64,000 nt of DNA from Cytophagales bacterium (GCA_022360015.1 JAKSDQ010000244.1:62001-126000), one strand, 5' to 3'; numbered from the stretch's first letter, positions 43,921-53,822 are shown. Numbers and translations: made by a program. Notes: generated by a model from the sequence alone, not told the origin.

Positions 43921-45174
43921 TTGAAAGTTTTAAAGCTCATACTGGAAAGTTTCAAATTTGCCATGAACGCCCTCAAGGTAAACAAACTCAGGACCTTGCT
44001 TTCACTGGCCGGGGTAACTATAGGAATCTTTGCTATTATTTCCGTTTTTACACTGGTTGATACCCTTGAACAAAGCATCAAACAAAGTTTCGATTTTCTT
44101 GGCACCAATGTGATAAATGTCGAAAAATGGCCTTACGGATTGGGTGGTGGGGAATATAAATGGTGGGAGTTTCTGAACCGGCCTCATCCTGATTACAAAG
44201 AGTATGAATTTGTCAGGGATAAAGTTGAAAACGCGGTGGGCGTGTCTATTTATGCTGTCCGGGGCAATCAAACTTATAAACAGGGGAATAACAGCACTTA
44301 TTACAACTTTCTGTTAGGGGTAAGTTATGATTACAATGAGGTGTTTGACGTGGAAATTGAAGAGGGCAGGTATTTTACCAGACAGGAGGTTGAAAGCGCC
44401 AGGCCGGTCGCCTTAATCGGAACCAACGTGGCTGCCGATCTGTTTCCTAATATCGATCCTATCGGTAGGGAGTTTTCCATTCGCGGCAAAAAATACACAG
44501 TGGTGGGGGTGACAAAAAGGGAAGGTGACAGCTTTATCGGGGGGCCAAGCAAAGACGACGCATGTCTGATCCCTTATAAATCATTTATTAAAATGTACTA
44601 CAGTGGGCGCCGGAGAGGAATCGGCAGTAAAATAGCCCTCAAAGGAAGAGAAGATGACATCGGACTGGTGGAGTTGGAAGCAGAATTGCGTGGTATTATG
44701 CGAAGCAAAAGATCCCTGAAACCCAAAGACAAAGACAATTTCGCCCTCAACCGGACCGAAGCCATTGCCAACGCGATCAGCGGTGTATTTGACGTTATTG
44801 GCGTCGCCGGTTGGATTATCGGTGGTTTTTCCATATTGGTTGGGGGGTTCGGTATTGCCAATATCATGTTTGTATCCGTGAGAGAAAGAACCAATATCAT
44901 TGGCATTCAGAAATCACTGGGCGCTAAAAACTATTTTATTCTTTTCCAGTTTTTATTTGAAGCCATTTTTTTAAGTCTTATTGGTGGTTTAGTCGGACTT
45001 TTCCTGGTTTATTTAATCACCCTGATCCCTATGGGAAGTCTCGAGCCTTCGCTTAGTTTGAAAAACATGACCCTGGGTTTGGGCGTATCGGCCTTGATAG
45101 GTACGGCTTCCGGAATTATTCCCGCAGCCATCGCCGCCCGTATGGATCCTGTAGAAGCCATCAGGACAGCTTAA
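43921..45174 (+). CDS. ABC transporter permease, MacB/FtsX type
   Basis: Inner-membrane permease of 417 residues with one N-terminal helix (LRTLLSLAGVTIGIFAIISV), a large periplasmic MacB-core-like domain (residues about 45-280), and three C-terminal helices (GWIIGGFSILVGGFGIANIM, then LFEAIFLSLIGGLVGLFLVY, then LGLGVSALIGTASGIIPAAI). The motif REKTN-type VRERTNIIGIQKSLGAK follows helix 2, as in mechanotransmission ABC proteins. No ATPase gene is adjacent, so its partner is elsewhere. It starts with TTG, at 43921. Substrate unknown (lipoprotein, peptide or drug). Confidence 0.88.
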   Translation: MKVLKLILESFKFAMNALKVNKLRTLLSLAGVTIGIFAIISVFTLVDTLEQSIKQSFDFLGTNVINVEKWPYGLGGGEYKWWEFLNRPHPDYKEYEFVRDKVENAVGVSIYAVRGNQTYKQGNNSTYYNFLLGVSYDYNEVFDVEIEEGRYFTRQEVESARPVALIGTNVAADLFPNIDPIGREFSIRGKKYTVVGVTKREGDSFIGGPSKDDACLIPYKSFIKMYYSGRRRGIGSKIALKGREDDIGLVELEAELRGIMRSKRSLKPKDKDNFALNRTEAIANAISGVFDVIGVAGWIIGGFSILVGGFGIANIMFVSVRERTNIIGIQKSLGAKNYFILFQFLFEAIFLSLIGGLVGLFLVYLITLIPMGSLEPSLSLKNMTLGLGVSALIGTASGIIPAAIAARMDPVEAIRTA

Positions 45175-45176
45175 AC

Positions 45177-45253
45177 AACTTTTGTACTCCAGCTATAGCA
45201 TGGCTCCATACCATACTATGAAGCTAACAAGTATATATAGCCACACAAAAGTT
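45177..45253. terminator. Large nested inverted repeat between converging genes
   Basis: Outer arms AACTTTTGT (45177-45185) and ACAAAAGTT (45245-45253) enclose an inner imperfect hairpin, AGCTATAGCATGG with CCATACTATGAAGCT (45191-45225). Lying exactly between the converging permease and recA stops, it probably acts as a bidirectional terminator. Confidence 0.5.
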
Positions 45254-45273
45254 CTCTGCCACGCCTTAATCTT

Positions 45274-46302
45274 CTAATCTTCAGTAGCTACAGGTTCTTC
45301 CACTTCTTCTCCTCTCACTTTGGCTTTAATTTTAATTTCAAGCTCTTCCGTCAATTCAATATTATCCATCAACAGCTTTTTCACAGCATCACGGCCTTGT
45401 CCTAATTTATCCCCATTGTAAGAAAACCAGGAGCCTGACTTCTGCACAATGCCTAATTCCACCCCTAAATCCAGAATCTCCCCTACTTTTGAAATGCCTT
45501 CACCATAGATAATATCAAATTCCACCACCTTAAATGGAGGTGCTACTTTATTTTTTACCACTTTAACCCTGGTTCTGTTTCCCAGGATATTGTCAGCACT
45601 TTCCTTTATTTGTCCGATCCGACGGATATCTAATCGAACGGAGGCATAAAACTTCAGGGCATTTCCACCGGTAGTGGTTTCCGGATTACCAAACATTACT
45701 CCTATCTTTTCCCTTAACTGGTTAATGAAAATGCAGGCACAGCCCGATTTATTGATGGCCCCGGTTAACTTCCGCAGGGCTTGTGACATCAACCTGGCCT
45801 GTAAACCCATCTTACTTTCACCCATTTCCCCCTCTAATTCCCCTTTCGGAACCAAGGCTGCCACAGAATCAATAACAATAATATCAATAGCACCCGACCG
45901 GATCAGATGTTCGGCTATTTCAAGTGCTTGTTCACCATTGTCGGGTTGTGAAATCAGAAGATTCTCGGTATCAATGCCTAACTTCTCGGCATACACCTTA
46001 TCAAATGCATGTTCCGCATCTATAAAAGCTGCCAATCCGCCGGCTTTTTGCGCTTCTGCTATACAATGCATGGTAAGCGTGGTTTTACCGGATGATTCCG
46101 GACCATATATCTCCACTACCCTACCCCTGGGAATTCCACCTACGCCCAAGGCTATATCAAGGCCGATAGATCCGGTTGGAATAGCCGGTACATCAACCAC
46201 CATCTCATCACTTAATTTCATGATGGTGCCTTTTCCATAGGTTTTTTCCAATTTATCAATGGTTAGCTGGAGGGCTTTTAGTTTTTCTGAATTATCACTC
46301 AT
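45274..46302 (-). CDS. recA: Recombinase RecA
   Basis: Central homologous-recombination and SOS protein, 342 residues: Walker [10 protein letters not shown], the segment [38 protein letters not shown], and the loop-2 region [20 protein letters not shown] with the [17 protein letters not shown] strand. The acidic C-terminus ([11 protein letters not shown]) is typical. It is a single gene, divergent from the aminopeptidase. I did not identify a LexA box in the upstream region. Confidence 0.97.
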   Translation of the reverse strand: MSDNSEKLKALQLTIDKLEKTYGKGTIMKLSDEMVVDVPAIPTGSIGLDIALGVGGIPRGRVVEIYGPESSGKTTLTMHCIAEAQKAGGLAAFIDAEHAFDKVYAEKLGIDTENLLISQPDNGEQALEIAEHLIRSGAIDIIVIDSVAALVPKGELEGEMGESKMGLQARLMSQALRKLTGAINKSGCACIFINQLREKIGVMFGNPETTTGGNALKFYASVRLDIRRIGQIKESADNILGNRTRVKVVKNKVAPPFKVVEFDIIYGEGISKVGEILDLGVELGIVQKSGSWFSYNGDKLGQGRDAVKKLLMDNIELTEELEIKIKAKVRGEEVEEPVATED

Positions 46303-46493
46303 ATCCTTACATTTGAGAAATTGTATTTTGTGAATTTACTATGATTGCAACCAATTAACAAATGAGGGGGAAAGTATTTAAAGAAGTTTTTCAGATTTTG
46401 AATTTCTGTCTGACAACTATCTTTTTCCCGTAAAAATATGGTTTTTTTTGTGATTTAAATACTTAAAAGCCAATAAAATGGCTATTGTTTTTT

Positions 46494-47522
46494 ATGAGTA
46501 GAAAAAAAATGCTTTATAGCTTCATATTGGTTGTATCAGCTTTGATTATCTGGCAATGGCCATTGCTGTATTATGCTTACGTGCAAGCAAAAGGCCAGTG
46601 GCATGTCGTCACTGATACCCGGGAGGTCGATGATATGCTGAACGACCCGCAAACGCCTGACTCCATTAAATTTAAACTCCAACTTGTCCGGGAGGTTAAA
46701 AGTTTTGCTGTAGACTCGCTGGGTATTAACCCAACTGATAATTATACCAGTGTATTTGACCAAAAAGGCAAACCTATTCTATGGGTGGTAACAGCTTGCC
46801 CGCCTTTTGAAATGAAGGCAAAAGAATGGTCGTTCCCATTCATCGGATCCTTTTCTTACAAAGGTTTTTTCAGATATGAAATGGCTGAAGAAGAAGAAAA
46901 AAAATGGAAGGACCAGGGTTTCGATACTAATATCCGCACCACAGGCGGATGGTCTACCCTCGGATGGTTCAGAGACCCTATCTTATCTAATATGCTGAAC
47001 CGAAAGGCCGGGGATCTGACAGAGCTTATTATTCACGAGTTAACACACGGCACCTTGTTTGTGAAAGACTCAGTGCAGTTTAACGAAAACCTGGCGACAT
47101 TTATCGGCACAAAAGGAGCAGAGATTTTTCTTACACAAAAATTCGGGATGAACTCACCTGAGTTTATCACCTATATGCAGGACAATGAGGATAGTGAAAA
47201 GTTTACCAATCACATACTGGCAGGAGCCATTGGCCTCGATAGTTTGTATCAGACCTTCGGCAATCTGCCAGACCATGAAAAGATTGACAAAAAGCAGGGC
47301 TTCATCCAAAAAGTTTTTGACAACATCGACACACTCAGCCTCCACAGAAAAGCTGATTATGCAAGGTATTATGAAAACTATGAGGCCAATAACACTTTTT
47401 TCATGTCTTACCTCAGGTACAGGGAAAAGCAGGGTGATTTTGAAAAAACCTTCCGGGAAGAATTCGGTGGTGACTTAAAAAAATACCTCCTATATTTAAA
47501 ATCTCAATATCCTTCAATTTAA
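46494..47522 (+). CDS. Putative metallo-aminopeptidase (PF10023-type)
   Basis: Membrane-anchored zinc peptidase of 342 residues. An N-terminal hydrophobic helix (LYSFILVVSALIIWQWPLLY) anchors the protein, and the zinc motif HELTH (His181, Glu182, His185) lies in ELIIHELTHGTLFV, with FNENLATFIG supplying the third ligand region. The preceding TGGWSTLGWFRDPILSNML is a family hallmark. The start at 46494 (MSRKKMLYS) was chosen over a TTG nine bases upstream. Substrate unknown. A gap of 116 bases separates it from the DUF3108-type gene downstream. Confidence 0.82.
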   Translation: MSRKKMLYSFILVVSALIIWQWPLLYYAYVQAKGQWHVVTDTREVDDMLNDPQTPDSIKFKLQLVREVKSFAVDSLGINPTDNYTSVFDQKGKPILWVVTACPPFEMKAKEWSFPFIGSFSYKGFFRYEMAEEEEKKWKDQGFDTNIRTTGGWSTLGWFRDPILSNMLNRKAGDLTELIIHELTHGTLFVKDSVQFNENLATFIGTKGAEIFLTQKFGMNSPEFITYMQDNEDSEKFTNHILAGAIGLDSLYQTFGNLPDHEKIDKKQGFIQKVFDNIDTLSLHRKADYARYYENYEANNTFFMSYLRYREKQGDFEKTFREEFGGDLKKYLLYLKSQYPSI

Positions 47523-47638
47523 ATTTGGAATAATTTTTGAAACTTTGCAAAAGGTTCACCTTTTGTTTAAAGCAAAGTCTTTATAATTAAATTGTTAATC
47601 TATATCTTGAATGGCATAACAAGCCTTTTTTAAATTTC

Positions 47639-48448
47639 ATGAAAATTAAATTAGGTTCCATGTTGCTCACCCTCCTGATCAGCTTGCTTATGCAAAGTGA
47701 TGAGAACGACTATCGCCAAATTCAAAATAACAGCTTTAATGTGGGGGAAAAACTGGAATACAGAGTGCACCTGGGCTTTTTAAGCGGGGCATATGCTACC
47801 ATAGACATCGGCGAAACCATCTACACCATCAATGAGCGGCCTTGTTTCAGGATAAACATACACGGGAGAACGGCCGGGGTAATTGATTTGTTTTACAAGG
47901 TACGGGATACGTGGGGTTCATATCTGGATACAGCCGCTATTGTGCCACAAAGGTTTTACAGATACATCAGGGAAAATAAATACAGAAAAAATGAAATCGT
48001 CGATTTTGACCATTTCAACGATTCTGTAACCGTAGCCAGGTTAGATAAAAAAACCATGAAGTTAAAGGAGAAAGTAAACTTTCCCATATCTAACAATGCT
48101 CAGGACCTGGTGAGTGGTGCCTTTTACCTGCGTACCATGGACCTGAATAAAAAGAAAAGGGGAGATATGATTTATATCAAAGGTTTTTTTGACGATGAAT
48201 CCTATAACATAAAAATAAAATACCTGGGCACGGAAAAACTTAAAACAAAAGTCGGAACCTTCGAAACCCATGTAATGGCCCCCATGCTTCCTGAAAACAA
48301 GCTTTTCAGGGGAAAAGAAGCGATAAAATTGTGGTTATCGAAAGACAACAATAAGATCCCCCTTAAGATACAAGCTGAAATGTTTGTAGGCGCTGTTGAG
48401 ATCGATATCAAGAGCTATGAGAACCTGCGAAACAAAGTCTACCAATAA
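47639..48448 (+). CDS. DUF3108-type exported protein
   Basis: Periplasmic beta-rich protein of 269 residues with a short signal peptide (MKIKLGSMLLTLLISLLMQS). It has the DUF3108 pattern: NVGEKLEYRVHLGFLSGAYA, a middle FYKVRDTWGSYLDT, and YIKGFFDDESYNIKIKYLG, then IKLWLSKDNNKIPLKIQAE near the end. The family is linked to envelope lipid or polysaccharide handling, but no reaction is known. It lies 83 bases upstream of the TlpA-like gene, in the same direction. Confidence 0.8.
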   Translation: MKIKLGSMLLTLLISLLMQSDENDYRQIQNNSFNVGEKLEYRVHLGFLSGAYATIDIGETIYTINERPCFRINIHGRTAGVIDLFYKVRDTWGSYLDTAAIVPQRFYRYIRENKYRKNEIVDFDHFNDSVTVARLDKKTMKLKEKVNFPISNNAQDLVSGAFYLRTMDLNKKKRGDMIYIKGFFDDESYNIKIKYLGTEKLKTKVGTFETHVMAPMLPENKLFRGKEAIKLWLSKDNNKIPLKIQAEMFVGAVEIDIKSYENLRNKVYQ

Positions 48449-48531
48449 CTTACAATGTATTAAGAAATTGTTAACCGCTTTTTAATAATACCAATTCTGG
48501 CTAATTTTGATTTAAATCCGGAACATTAAAT

Positions 48532-49866
48532 ATGGTTCAGAGGCTTTTTGTAATCATTTTGTTAGTTTTAATTTGTTTTCACACCGCGATGGCCCAACCC
48601 GTGGTCATACACGCGAAATTGGATAACATTAACAACAATCAGCCTGTTTTTATCTATCGTCTTTTTGGGCCTGAGTCTTTAAAAGTTGATTCGACCATTG
48701 CCATTGACGGCCTGTTCTCTTTCCAATATCCGGATAGTCTACCTCGTGGGTTTTACAAAATCGGCGTTGATGAAAATAAAAGTGTCACCCTTATTCTTGG
48801 CCGGGAAAGTTTCAATATGGAGGGGGATTTAAGCCAGCCGTTGTCAATACAATATAAAAACTCTGCTGAAAACAAGCTGTTTAAAGAATTTGCCGCATTC
48901 AACAGGCATATGCAGATGACCAATCAGAAAATCATTCAAAAAGCACAAATTATCAGCATTTCTGGGGAAAAAGATAAGGAATCAAACCATTTTCAAAACC
49001 AGATAGACTCACTGAAACGGGAACAAGCTATATTCTATCAAAAGCTATCTGAAGAAAACCCCGGCTTGCTTATCAGTAAAATAGTACGAACCTTTATACT
49101 TCGTACAGATCTGAGTAAAGAGACATTTTTCAGCGCTGAAGAGTTGTCGGACATTGAATTCACCCGTGGAGATATGCTTTTGGGAAAAATTAACCAATAC
49201 TATCAGCGCTATGTACCGAGAAACATCGAGGGCTGGCTGGCTGCTGCCGATCAGTTGGTGGCAAAAACCAAGGCCGGAAGTGCACATCGTGAAGTAATTT
49301 ATTTATCCCTGATAAGCCTGTTCATGAAAGGCGCCCCTGATAACCTGTGGGATGTGGCAGACAAATATGGCAATGACTTTCCCCAATCAAAACATTACCT
49401 CGACCTGGTCTCCACATTGCCTCCACCGGCGCCAAGAGTCGGTGAGCAGGCACCGGATATCATATTACCTGACCAGCATGGGGTCATACAAAAGCTTTCA
49501 GCCCTCAGGGGCAGTTATGTCCTGGTAGATTTCTGGGCCTCGTGGTGCGGGCCTTGCCGGAGAGAGAACCCTAATGTCGTCAGGGCGTATCTTAAATTTA
49601 AGAAATACGGTTTTAAAGTTTTGGGTGTATCACTCGACCACAATAAAGAAAAGTGGCTTGCGGCGATCGAAAAGGATCAGCTTATGTGGGGGCACATTTC
49701 CGACCTTAAAGGATGGAAAAGCGAAGGGGCCGCCAAGTATCAGGTAAGAAGCATTCCCGCATCGTTTCTGGTTGATCCCCAAGGAAAAATAATTGCCAAA
49801 AACCTAAGGGGGCCGGTTTTGGATTCCACCCTGGAAAAACTATTAATTAATGCATCAAAAAACTAA
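48532..49866 (+). CDS. TlpA-like thioredoxin-fold protein with N-terminal DUF4369-type domain
   Basis: Exported thiol-disulfide oxidoreductase of 444 residues. A signal peptide (VIILLVLICFHTAMA, cleaved about residue 22) is followed by a beta domain like DUF4369 (residues about 24-120), a helical region, and a C-terminal AhpC/TSA-thioredoxin domain starting near GEQAPDIILPDQHG. The redox motif is WASWCGPC with Cys339 and Cys342. It probably reduces envelope disulfides. It is followed after 11 bases by the response regulator, which suggests an operon. Confidence 0.88.
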   Translation: MVQRLFVIILLVLICFHTAMAQPVVIHAKLDNINNNQPVFIYRLFGPESLKVDSTIAIDGLFSFQYPDSLPRGFYKIGVDENKSVTLILGRESFNMEGDLSQPLSIQYKNSAENKLFKEFAAFNRHMQMTNQKIIQKAQIISISGEKDKESNHFQNQIDSLKREQAIFYQKLSEENPGLLISKIVRTFILRTDLSKETFFSAEELSDIEFTRGDMLLGKINQYYQRYVPRNIEGWLAAADQLVAKTKAGSAHREVIYLSLISLFMKGAPDNLWDVADKYGNDFPQSKHYLDLVSTLPPPAPRVGEQAPDIILPDQHGVIQKLSALRGSYVLVDFWASWCGPCRRENPNVVRAYLKFKKYGFKVLGVSLDHNKEKWLAAIEKDQLMWGHISDLKGWKSEGAAKYQVRSIPASFLVDPQGKIIAKNLRGPVLDSTLEKLLINASKN

Positions 49867-49877
49867 CTCGAATAAAA

Positions 49878-50567
49878 ATGTCTGAAAAGCGAAATTTCAA
49901 AGTGTTGATAGTTGATGACGAAGAGGATATCCTTGAATTGTTAAAATACAACCTTGAAAAAGAAGGTTATCTTGTGAAAACGGCACTCGATGGCAGAGAA
50001 GGCGTGAAAATTGCCAAAAAATTTATTCCTGACCTTATCTTACTGGACATCATGATGCCCAAGCAGGATGGCGTAGAAACCTGCCGTCAGCTCAGGGAAA
50101 TCCCTGACCTGAACGGAACTTATATAACATTTTTGACCGCCCGGTCGGAAGAATACTCCGAAGTAGCTGCCTTTGAGGTAGGAGCCGATGACTACATCAC
50201 CAAACCCATTAAGCCACGAGCCTTAATGAGCCGTTTAAAGGCCTTGTTTAGACGAGAGGGCATGAAAAAGGATGATAAAGATATCATTGAAATTGGTGGA
50301 TTGTCCATTAACAGGACCAGTTATACGGTCAACGTCAACGATAAGCCGGTTACCTTGCCCAAAAAGGAGTTTGAATTGCTTTATTACCTCGCGCAAAATC
50401 CGAATAAAGTCTTTAACCGTGATGAACTGCTGCAAAACATATGGGGAACCGATGTGTATGTGCTGGCGCGCACAGTTGATGTCCATATCAGGAAAGTCAG
50501 GGAAAAAATCGGTGAAGGATTTATTTCCACGGTAAAGGGTGTAGGATATAAATTTCAATTGAATTAG
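49878..50567 (+). CDS. OmpR/PhoB-family response regulator
   Basis: Two-component regulator of 229 residues. The receiver domain has acidic Asp14/Asp15 (VLIVDDEEDI), phosphoacceptor Asp57 in LILLDIMMPKQDG, and Lys in ADDYITKPIKPRAL. The C-terminal winged-helix output domain (from about 130) has KEFELLYYLAQNPNKVFNRD and VDVHIRKVREKIG. It pairs with the kinase 31 bases downstream. The pattern is PhoB-like, but with no phosphate genes nearby the signal is not fixed. Confidence 0.93.
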   Translation: MSEKRNFKVLIVDDEEDILELLKYNLEKEGYLVKTALDGREGVKIAKKFIPDLILLDIMMPKQDGVETCRQLREIPDLNGTYITFLTARSEEYSEVAAFEVGADDYITKPIKPRALMSRLKALFRREGMKKDDKDIIEIGGLSINRTSYTVNVNDKPVTLPKKEFELLYYLAQNPNKVFNRDELLQNIWGTDVYVLARTVDVHIRKVREKIGEGFISTVKGVGYKFQLN

Positions 50568-50598
50568 TATCTTAGTACTAATTTAAAGAAAACATACA

Positions 50599-51621
50599 GT
50601 GAATTCCAGGGGACTTGCCTTGCTTTTGGCAGCTTCAATTTCTATCGTCACTACGGCCTTTCTGTCATTGCTTAATGTAGAGGTAGATGCTTTGATCGTA
50701 ACTTTTGTTATTGCATTCTCATCTTCCTACCTGCTTATTCATATCATTCTCAACTTTTTGATTTTTAATGAAATCAAAAAAATACAAAGTGATGTGAAAA
50801 AACTTAATAAGAAAGAAATTGAATTTGAGAACACCGGAAATTTCAATCCTCTGAATCCATTGAAGCGGATACAGGAAGAAATTCATGCTTATGCGGTTTC
50901 CAAACAGGAAGAAATAGACCAGTTGCGAAAAACTGAAAATTTCCGCAGAGAGTTTATTGCTGACATATCGCATGAATTGAAAACACCCATTTTTAGTGCC
51001 CAGGGGTTTGTTCATACCCTGCTAGATGGTGCCATAGAGGATAAAAAAGTCAGACAAAAATTCCTCAAAAAAGCAGCTAAAAGCCTGGATGGTCTGGATG
51101 TGCTGGTACAGGATCTGCTTACTTTGTCGCAAATGGAAACCGGACAGATCAAAATGCAATTTGAACGGTTCAACATATTTGCTGTGGTCAATGAAGTGTT
51201 TGAACAATTGGAGGGGGAGGCCGAAAAGAAAGAAATTGATATGGGCTTTGCTGAGTCCACCAGCCCGCAGGTTTTTGTAGTAGCCGATCAGCAACGAATT
51301 TACCAGGTTATGGTTAATCTTATTTCCAACGCCATAAAATACACTAAAAAGGAGGGCTCCGTCAGGGTTAGTTTTGAAGAAAGAAAAAAAGATGTTGTGA
51401 TCGCTGTTTTTGACAATGGCCGGGGCATTCCTGAGGAGGATATCAACCGCATCTTTGAAAGATTTTACAGGGTGGAAAAAAGCCGGTCCAAACATAAAGG
51501 GGGAACGGGTCTTGGCCTGGCTATTGTAAAACACGTGCTGGAAGCCCACGACACAAAAATCGAGGTAAAAAGCACTGTAGGCGAAGGGTCGACTTTCAGC
51601 TTTGCATTGCCCGCAGCCTGA
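50599..51621 (+). CDS. Sensor histidine kinase (PhoR-like)
   Basis: Membrane kinase of 340 residues, partner of the response regulator upstream. Two adjacent transmembrane helices (about 5-27 and 30-57) with no sizeable periplasmic loop, and a short linker, lead to the HisKA domain with His125 in ADISHELKTPIFSAQG, and the HATPase domain: N box NLISNAIKYT, G1 DNGRGIP, F box FERFYRVEKSRS, G2 GGTGLGLAIV. The start is GTG at 50599. The absence of a periplasmic sensor suggests that it reads a membrane or cytoplasmic cue. Confidence 0.93.
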   Translation: MNSRGLALLLAASISIVTTAFLSLLNVEVDALIVTFVIAFSSSYLLIHIILNFLIFNEIKKIQSDVKKLNKKEIEFENTGNFNPLNPLKRIQEEIHAYAVSKQEEIDQLRKTENFRREFIADISHELKTPIFSAQGFVHTLLDGAIEDKKVRQKFLKKAAKSLDGLDVLVQDLLTLSQMETGQIKMQFERFNIFAVVNEVFEQLEGEAEKKEIDMGFAESTSPQVFVVADQQRIYQVMVNLISNAIKYTKKEGSVRVSFEERKKDVVIAVFDNGRGIPEEDINRIFERFYRVEKSRSKHKGGTGLGLAIVKHVLEAHDTKIEVKSTVGEGSTFSFALPAA

Positions 51622-51914
51622 TTTTTTTACGTCTTCATTCCTTTTTTAAAAGGCAATCTAATACACAACAAAAAGTATTGACCATCTGATAATCAATAGC
51701 TGGCGCCAAAGTCATGCTATGCTGTGCAATGATTAATCGCAAAGACACACATGCTGGTAATTATTATGATTTTCCCATCCAACATAAGTAAGAAATCGCC
51801 AGTACCTTTATAACATTAATCCAGATTTAATCTAAATCGATATAATTAATCTTTTGTTAATTTTTCTATAATTAAAGATTAATATTTAATGTGGAAATTT
51901 GTAGCGTGGAAAGT

Positions 51915-52181
51915 ATGATTATGAAAATGTCCCATACAACTGAAAATGGAGCCATCCGTCACGTACGGTCATGGTTAAAAGATAAACTGATCAATTGGGA
52001 AAGCTACGAATCACTGGAGTGGTCAGACGTGGTGCAGGTGAATGTCCCTCCATACAAGTATGTGGTTTACCACAAATTCAACCACAAAAATGATAAAGGT
52101 TATATGAATCGGTGCAGTGTAACTTTTTATCTCGACAAGAGCGGACATGTGGTGAATTTCCATGAATGGAGTAACTCCTGA
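51915..52181 (+). CDS. Uncharacterised small protein
   Basis: An 88-residue protein, apparently soluble (MIMKMSHTTENGAIRHVRSW, then VQVNVPPYKYVVYHKFNHKN and TFYLDKSGHVVNFHEWSN). It looks like a compact alpha/beta fold common in small conserved Cytophagales proteins; I do not recognise a family. The ATG at 51915 is preferred to a GTG at 51891. A gap of about 290 bases without features separates it from the kinase gene. Confidence 0.6.
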   Translation: MIMKMSHTTENGAIRHVRSWLKDKLINWESYESLEWSDVVQVNVPPYKYVVYHKFNHKNDKGYMNRCSVTFYLDKSGHVVNFHEWSNS

Positions 52182-52507
52182 ATTGAGTTTGAGAGTGGGT
52201 GTGAGTGTGAGTGGGTGAGTTTTGGGGACTGGAGGGGGGCAAAACGGGGGTAGGCAATCGTCTTAGTTAATATCTATTGCTTTTCCTGAAAATATATTTG
52301 GATAGAATGATGCTGGGTTTTGAAAATATTGGACAATACGAAATGGGTGAATAAGCATAAGGGTCGTAGGTGTGTGTTTTGAGCAGGGAAGGGGTGTTTT
52401 GTTGGATGGTTGGTTGGTTTTCTATGTAATTTGGGGGAAAGCATAGGGGTGGGCTAATATTTCGAAGGGATTGGAGTGCACATTACCCTAATTTAATCTG
52501 ACTTTTG
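52182..52507. other. G-rich intergenic region
   Basis: About 330 bases, strikingly G/T-biased on the plus strand, including gtgagtgtgagtgggtgagt, gggg runs and ggatggttggttggtttt. It has no reading frame of protein character. A 22-base part is shared with the 61205-61226 gap (listed separately). Confidence 0.5.
52190..52211. repeat. Intergenic repeat unit, copy 1
   Basis: TGAGAGTGGGTGTGAGTGTG plus two further bases. The reverse complement of 61205-61226 matches it at about 19 of 22 positions. Both copies lie directly after stop codons. Confidence 0.45.
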
Positions 52508-52515
52508 TAGTTTTG
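52508..52515 (+). promoter_or_regulatory. -7 element placing transcription start at the RluA-type start codon
   Basis: TAGTTTTG matches TAnnTTTG and ends five bases before the ATG at 52521, so the mRNA would be leaderless or almost so. The -33 partner is weak. Confidence 0.45.
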
Positions 52516-52520
52516 CCCTT

Positions 52521-53234
52521 ATGGGTAAATTAAAATTCGAGGAGCTGATTCTTTTTGAGAATGACAATTACATAGTTATCAACAAACCTGCCTTTGTAGC
52601 CAGTCTTGATGACCGGAATGATGAGATCAACATATTAGGTCTTGCTAAACGATATAATCCCCAGGCTCAGCTATGCCACCGGCTGGATAAGGAAACCTCC
52701 GGGGCATTGGCCATTGCAAAAAAACCGGAGGCATACCGGGCGCTTTCCCTGCAATTTGAAAAACGGGAAGTGATTAAGGAATATCATGCCGTCGTGGAGG
52801 GCATCCATAATTTCAACAATCTGACGATTGATGCGCCCATATTTATGTCAGGAAAAGGTACAGTCAGAATAGATAATCAACGTGGTAAGATGTCGAGCAC
52901 TACCGTTAATACGCTCAAAGCCTTCAGGGTTCATACATTACTGGCGTGCTTTCCTCATAGCGGAAGGATGCACCAAATCAGAATACATCTCGCTTACCGT
53001 AAAGCCCCGATCATTGGTGACCTTATTTATGGAGGGCGTCAGTTCTACTTGTCAAGCATCAAAAAACACTACCACCTGAAAAAAGGCACAGAAGAATGGC
53101 CACTCATTAAAAGAATTGCATTGCACGCCAGACAACTGGAATTCAAGGACCTTACCGGTAAAGGCTTGAAGATTGATGCAGATTATCCAAAAGATTTTTC
53201 GGTTTTATTGAAACAGCTTGAAAAAAACAGATGA
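52521..53234 (+). CDS. RluA-family RNA pseudouridine synthase
   Basis: Isomerises uridine in rRNA or tRNA, 237 residues. The catalytic motif HRLDKETSG has Asp56, and ILFENDNYIVINKPAFVAS, ALQFEKREVIKEYHAVVEG and MHQIRIHLAYRKAPIIGDLIYGG are in the standard order. There is no N-terminal S4 domain, as in the short RluA/RluC-type members. The target base is unknown. It precedes the ribosomal-protein operon. Confidence 0.92.
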   Translation: MGKLKFEELILFENDNYIVINKPAFVASLDDRNDEINILGLAKRYNPQAQLCHRLDKETSGALAIAKKPEAYRALSLQFEKREVIKEYHAVVEGIHNFNNLTIDAPIFMSGKGTVRIDNQRGKMSSTTVNTLKAFRVHTLLACFPHSGRMHQIRIHLAYRKAPIIGDLIYGGRQFYLSSIKKHYHLKKGTEEWPLIKRIALHARQLEFKDLTGKGLKIDADYPKDFSVLLKQLEKNR

Positions 53235-53285
53235 ATCGGAAATACTTCCATCTACATCGAAAAGGCAATTATTTTTATTCTGATA

Positions 53286-53316
53286 TTGCATTTCAAAAAA
53301 TAAGCCTCTATCTTTG
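53286..53316 (+). promoter_or_regulatory. Promoter of the rplM operon
   Basis: ATTG at 53285-53288 (weak -33) and TATCTTTG at 53309-53316, 20 bases apart. Transcription would start near 53322, leaving an about 45-base leader with a small ccctttttaggg stem. Confidence 0.55.
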
Positions 53317-53367
53317 TGTCCCTTTTTAGGGGAGTGTAATATATATAATATTGATAATATAAAAAGA

Positions 53368-53811
53368 GTGGACACTTTAAGCTATAAGACTATCTCTGCC
53401 AACAAGCAGACCGTTGATAAGCAATGGGTAATTGTAGATGCCGACTCCAAGGCGCTGGGCAGGTTGGCGAGTGAGGTGGCAAAAATCGTCAGGGGTAAAA
53501 ACAAGCCAGGGTTTACACCTCACGTTGACTGCGGAGACCACGTAATCGTTATTAATGCGGACAAGATTAAGTTGACCGGTAAAAAGTGGGATCAAAGAGT
53601 ATATCTATCATATACCGGCTATCCCGGCGGACAGAAACAAACTACACCAAGACAACTAAAAGCGAAGTCCTCTACCTTGTTGGTAGAAAGGGCGGTAAGA
53701 GGGATGCTTCCTAAAAACAGGCTGGGAAGGAAGATATTTAAAAATTTGCATGTTTATGAAGGTGCTGAGCATCCTCATGAAGCGCAACAACCAAAAGAAG
53801 TTAAATTCTAA
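53368..53811 (+). CDS. rplM: 50S ribosomal protein L13
   Basis: Large-subunit protein of 147 residues, with motifs [51 protein letters not shown] and [14 protein letters not shown] in order. The GTG at 53368 (read [13 protein letters not shown]) is chosen because it matches the usual Cytophagales N-terminus; an upstream ATG at 53314 would lie in the promoter. First gene of rplM-rpsI-rpsB; the next gene starts 11 bases after its stop. Confidence 0.95.
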   Translation: MDTLSYKTISANKQTVDKQWVIVDADSKALGRLASEVAKIVRGKNKPGFTPHVDCGDHVIVINADKIKLTGKKWDQRVYLSYTGYPGGQKQTTPRQLKAKSSTLLVERAVRGMLPKNRLGRKIFKNLHVYEGAEHPHEAQQPKEVKF

Positions 53812-53822
53812 AAATAAAGTTA

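Noticed and set aside
53314-53367. Longer rplM start at 53314
   Set aside because: It would begin at or before the predicted transcription start and lacks similarity to L13 N-termini.
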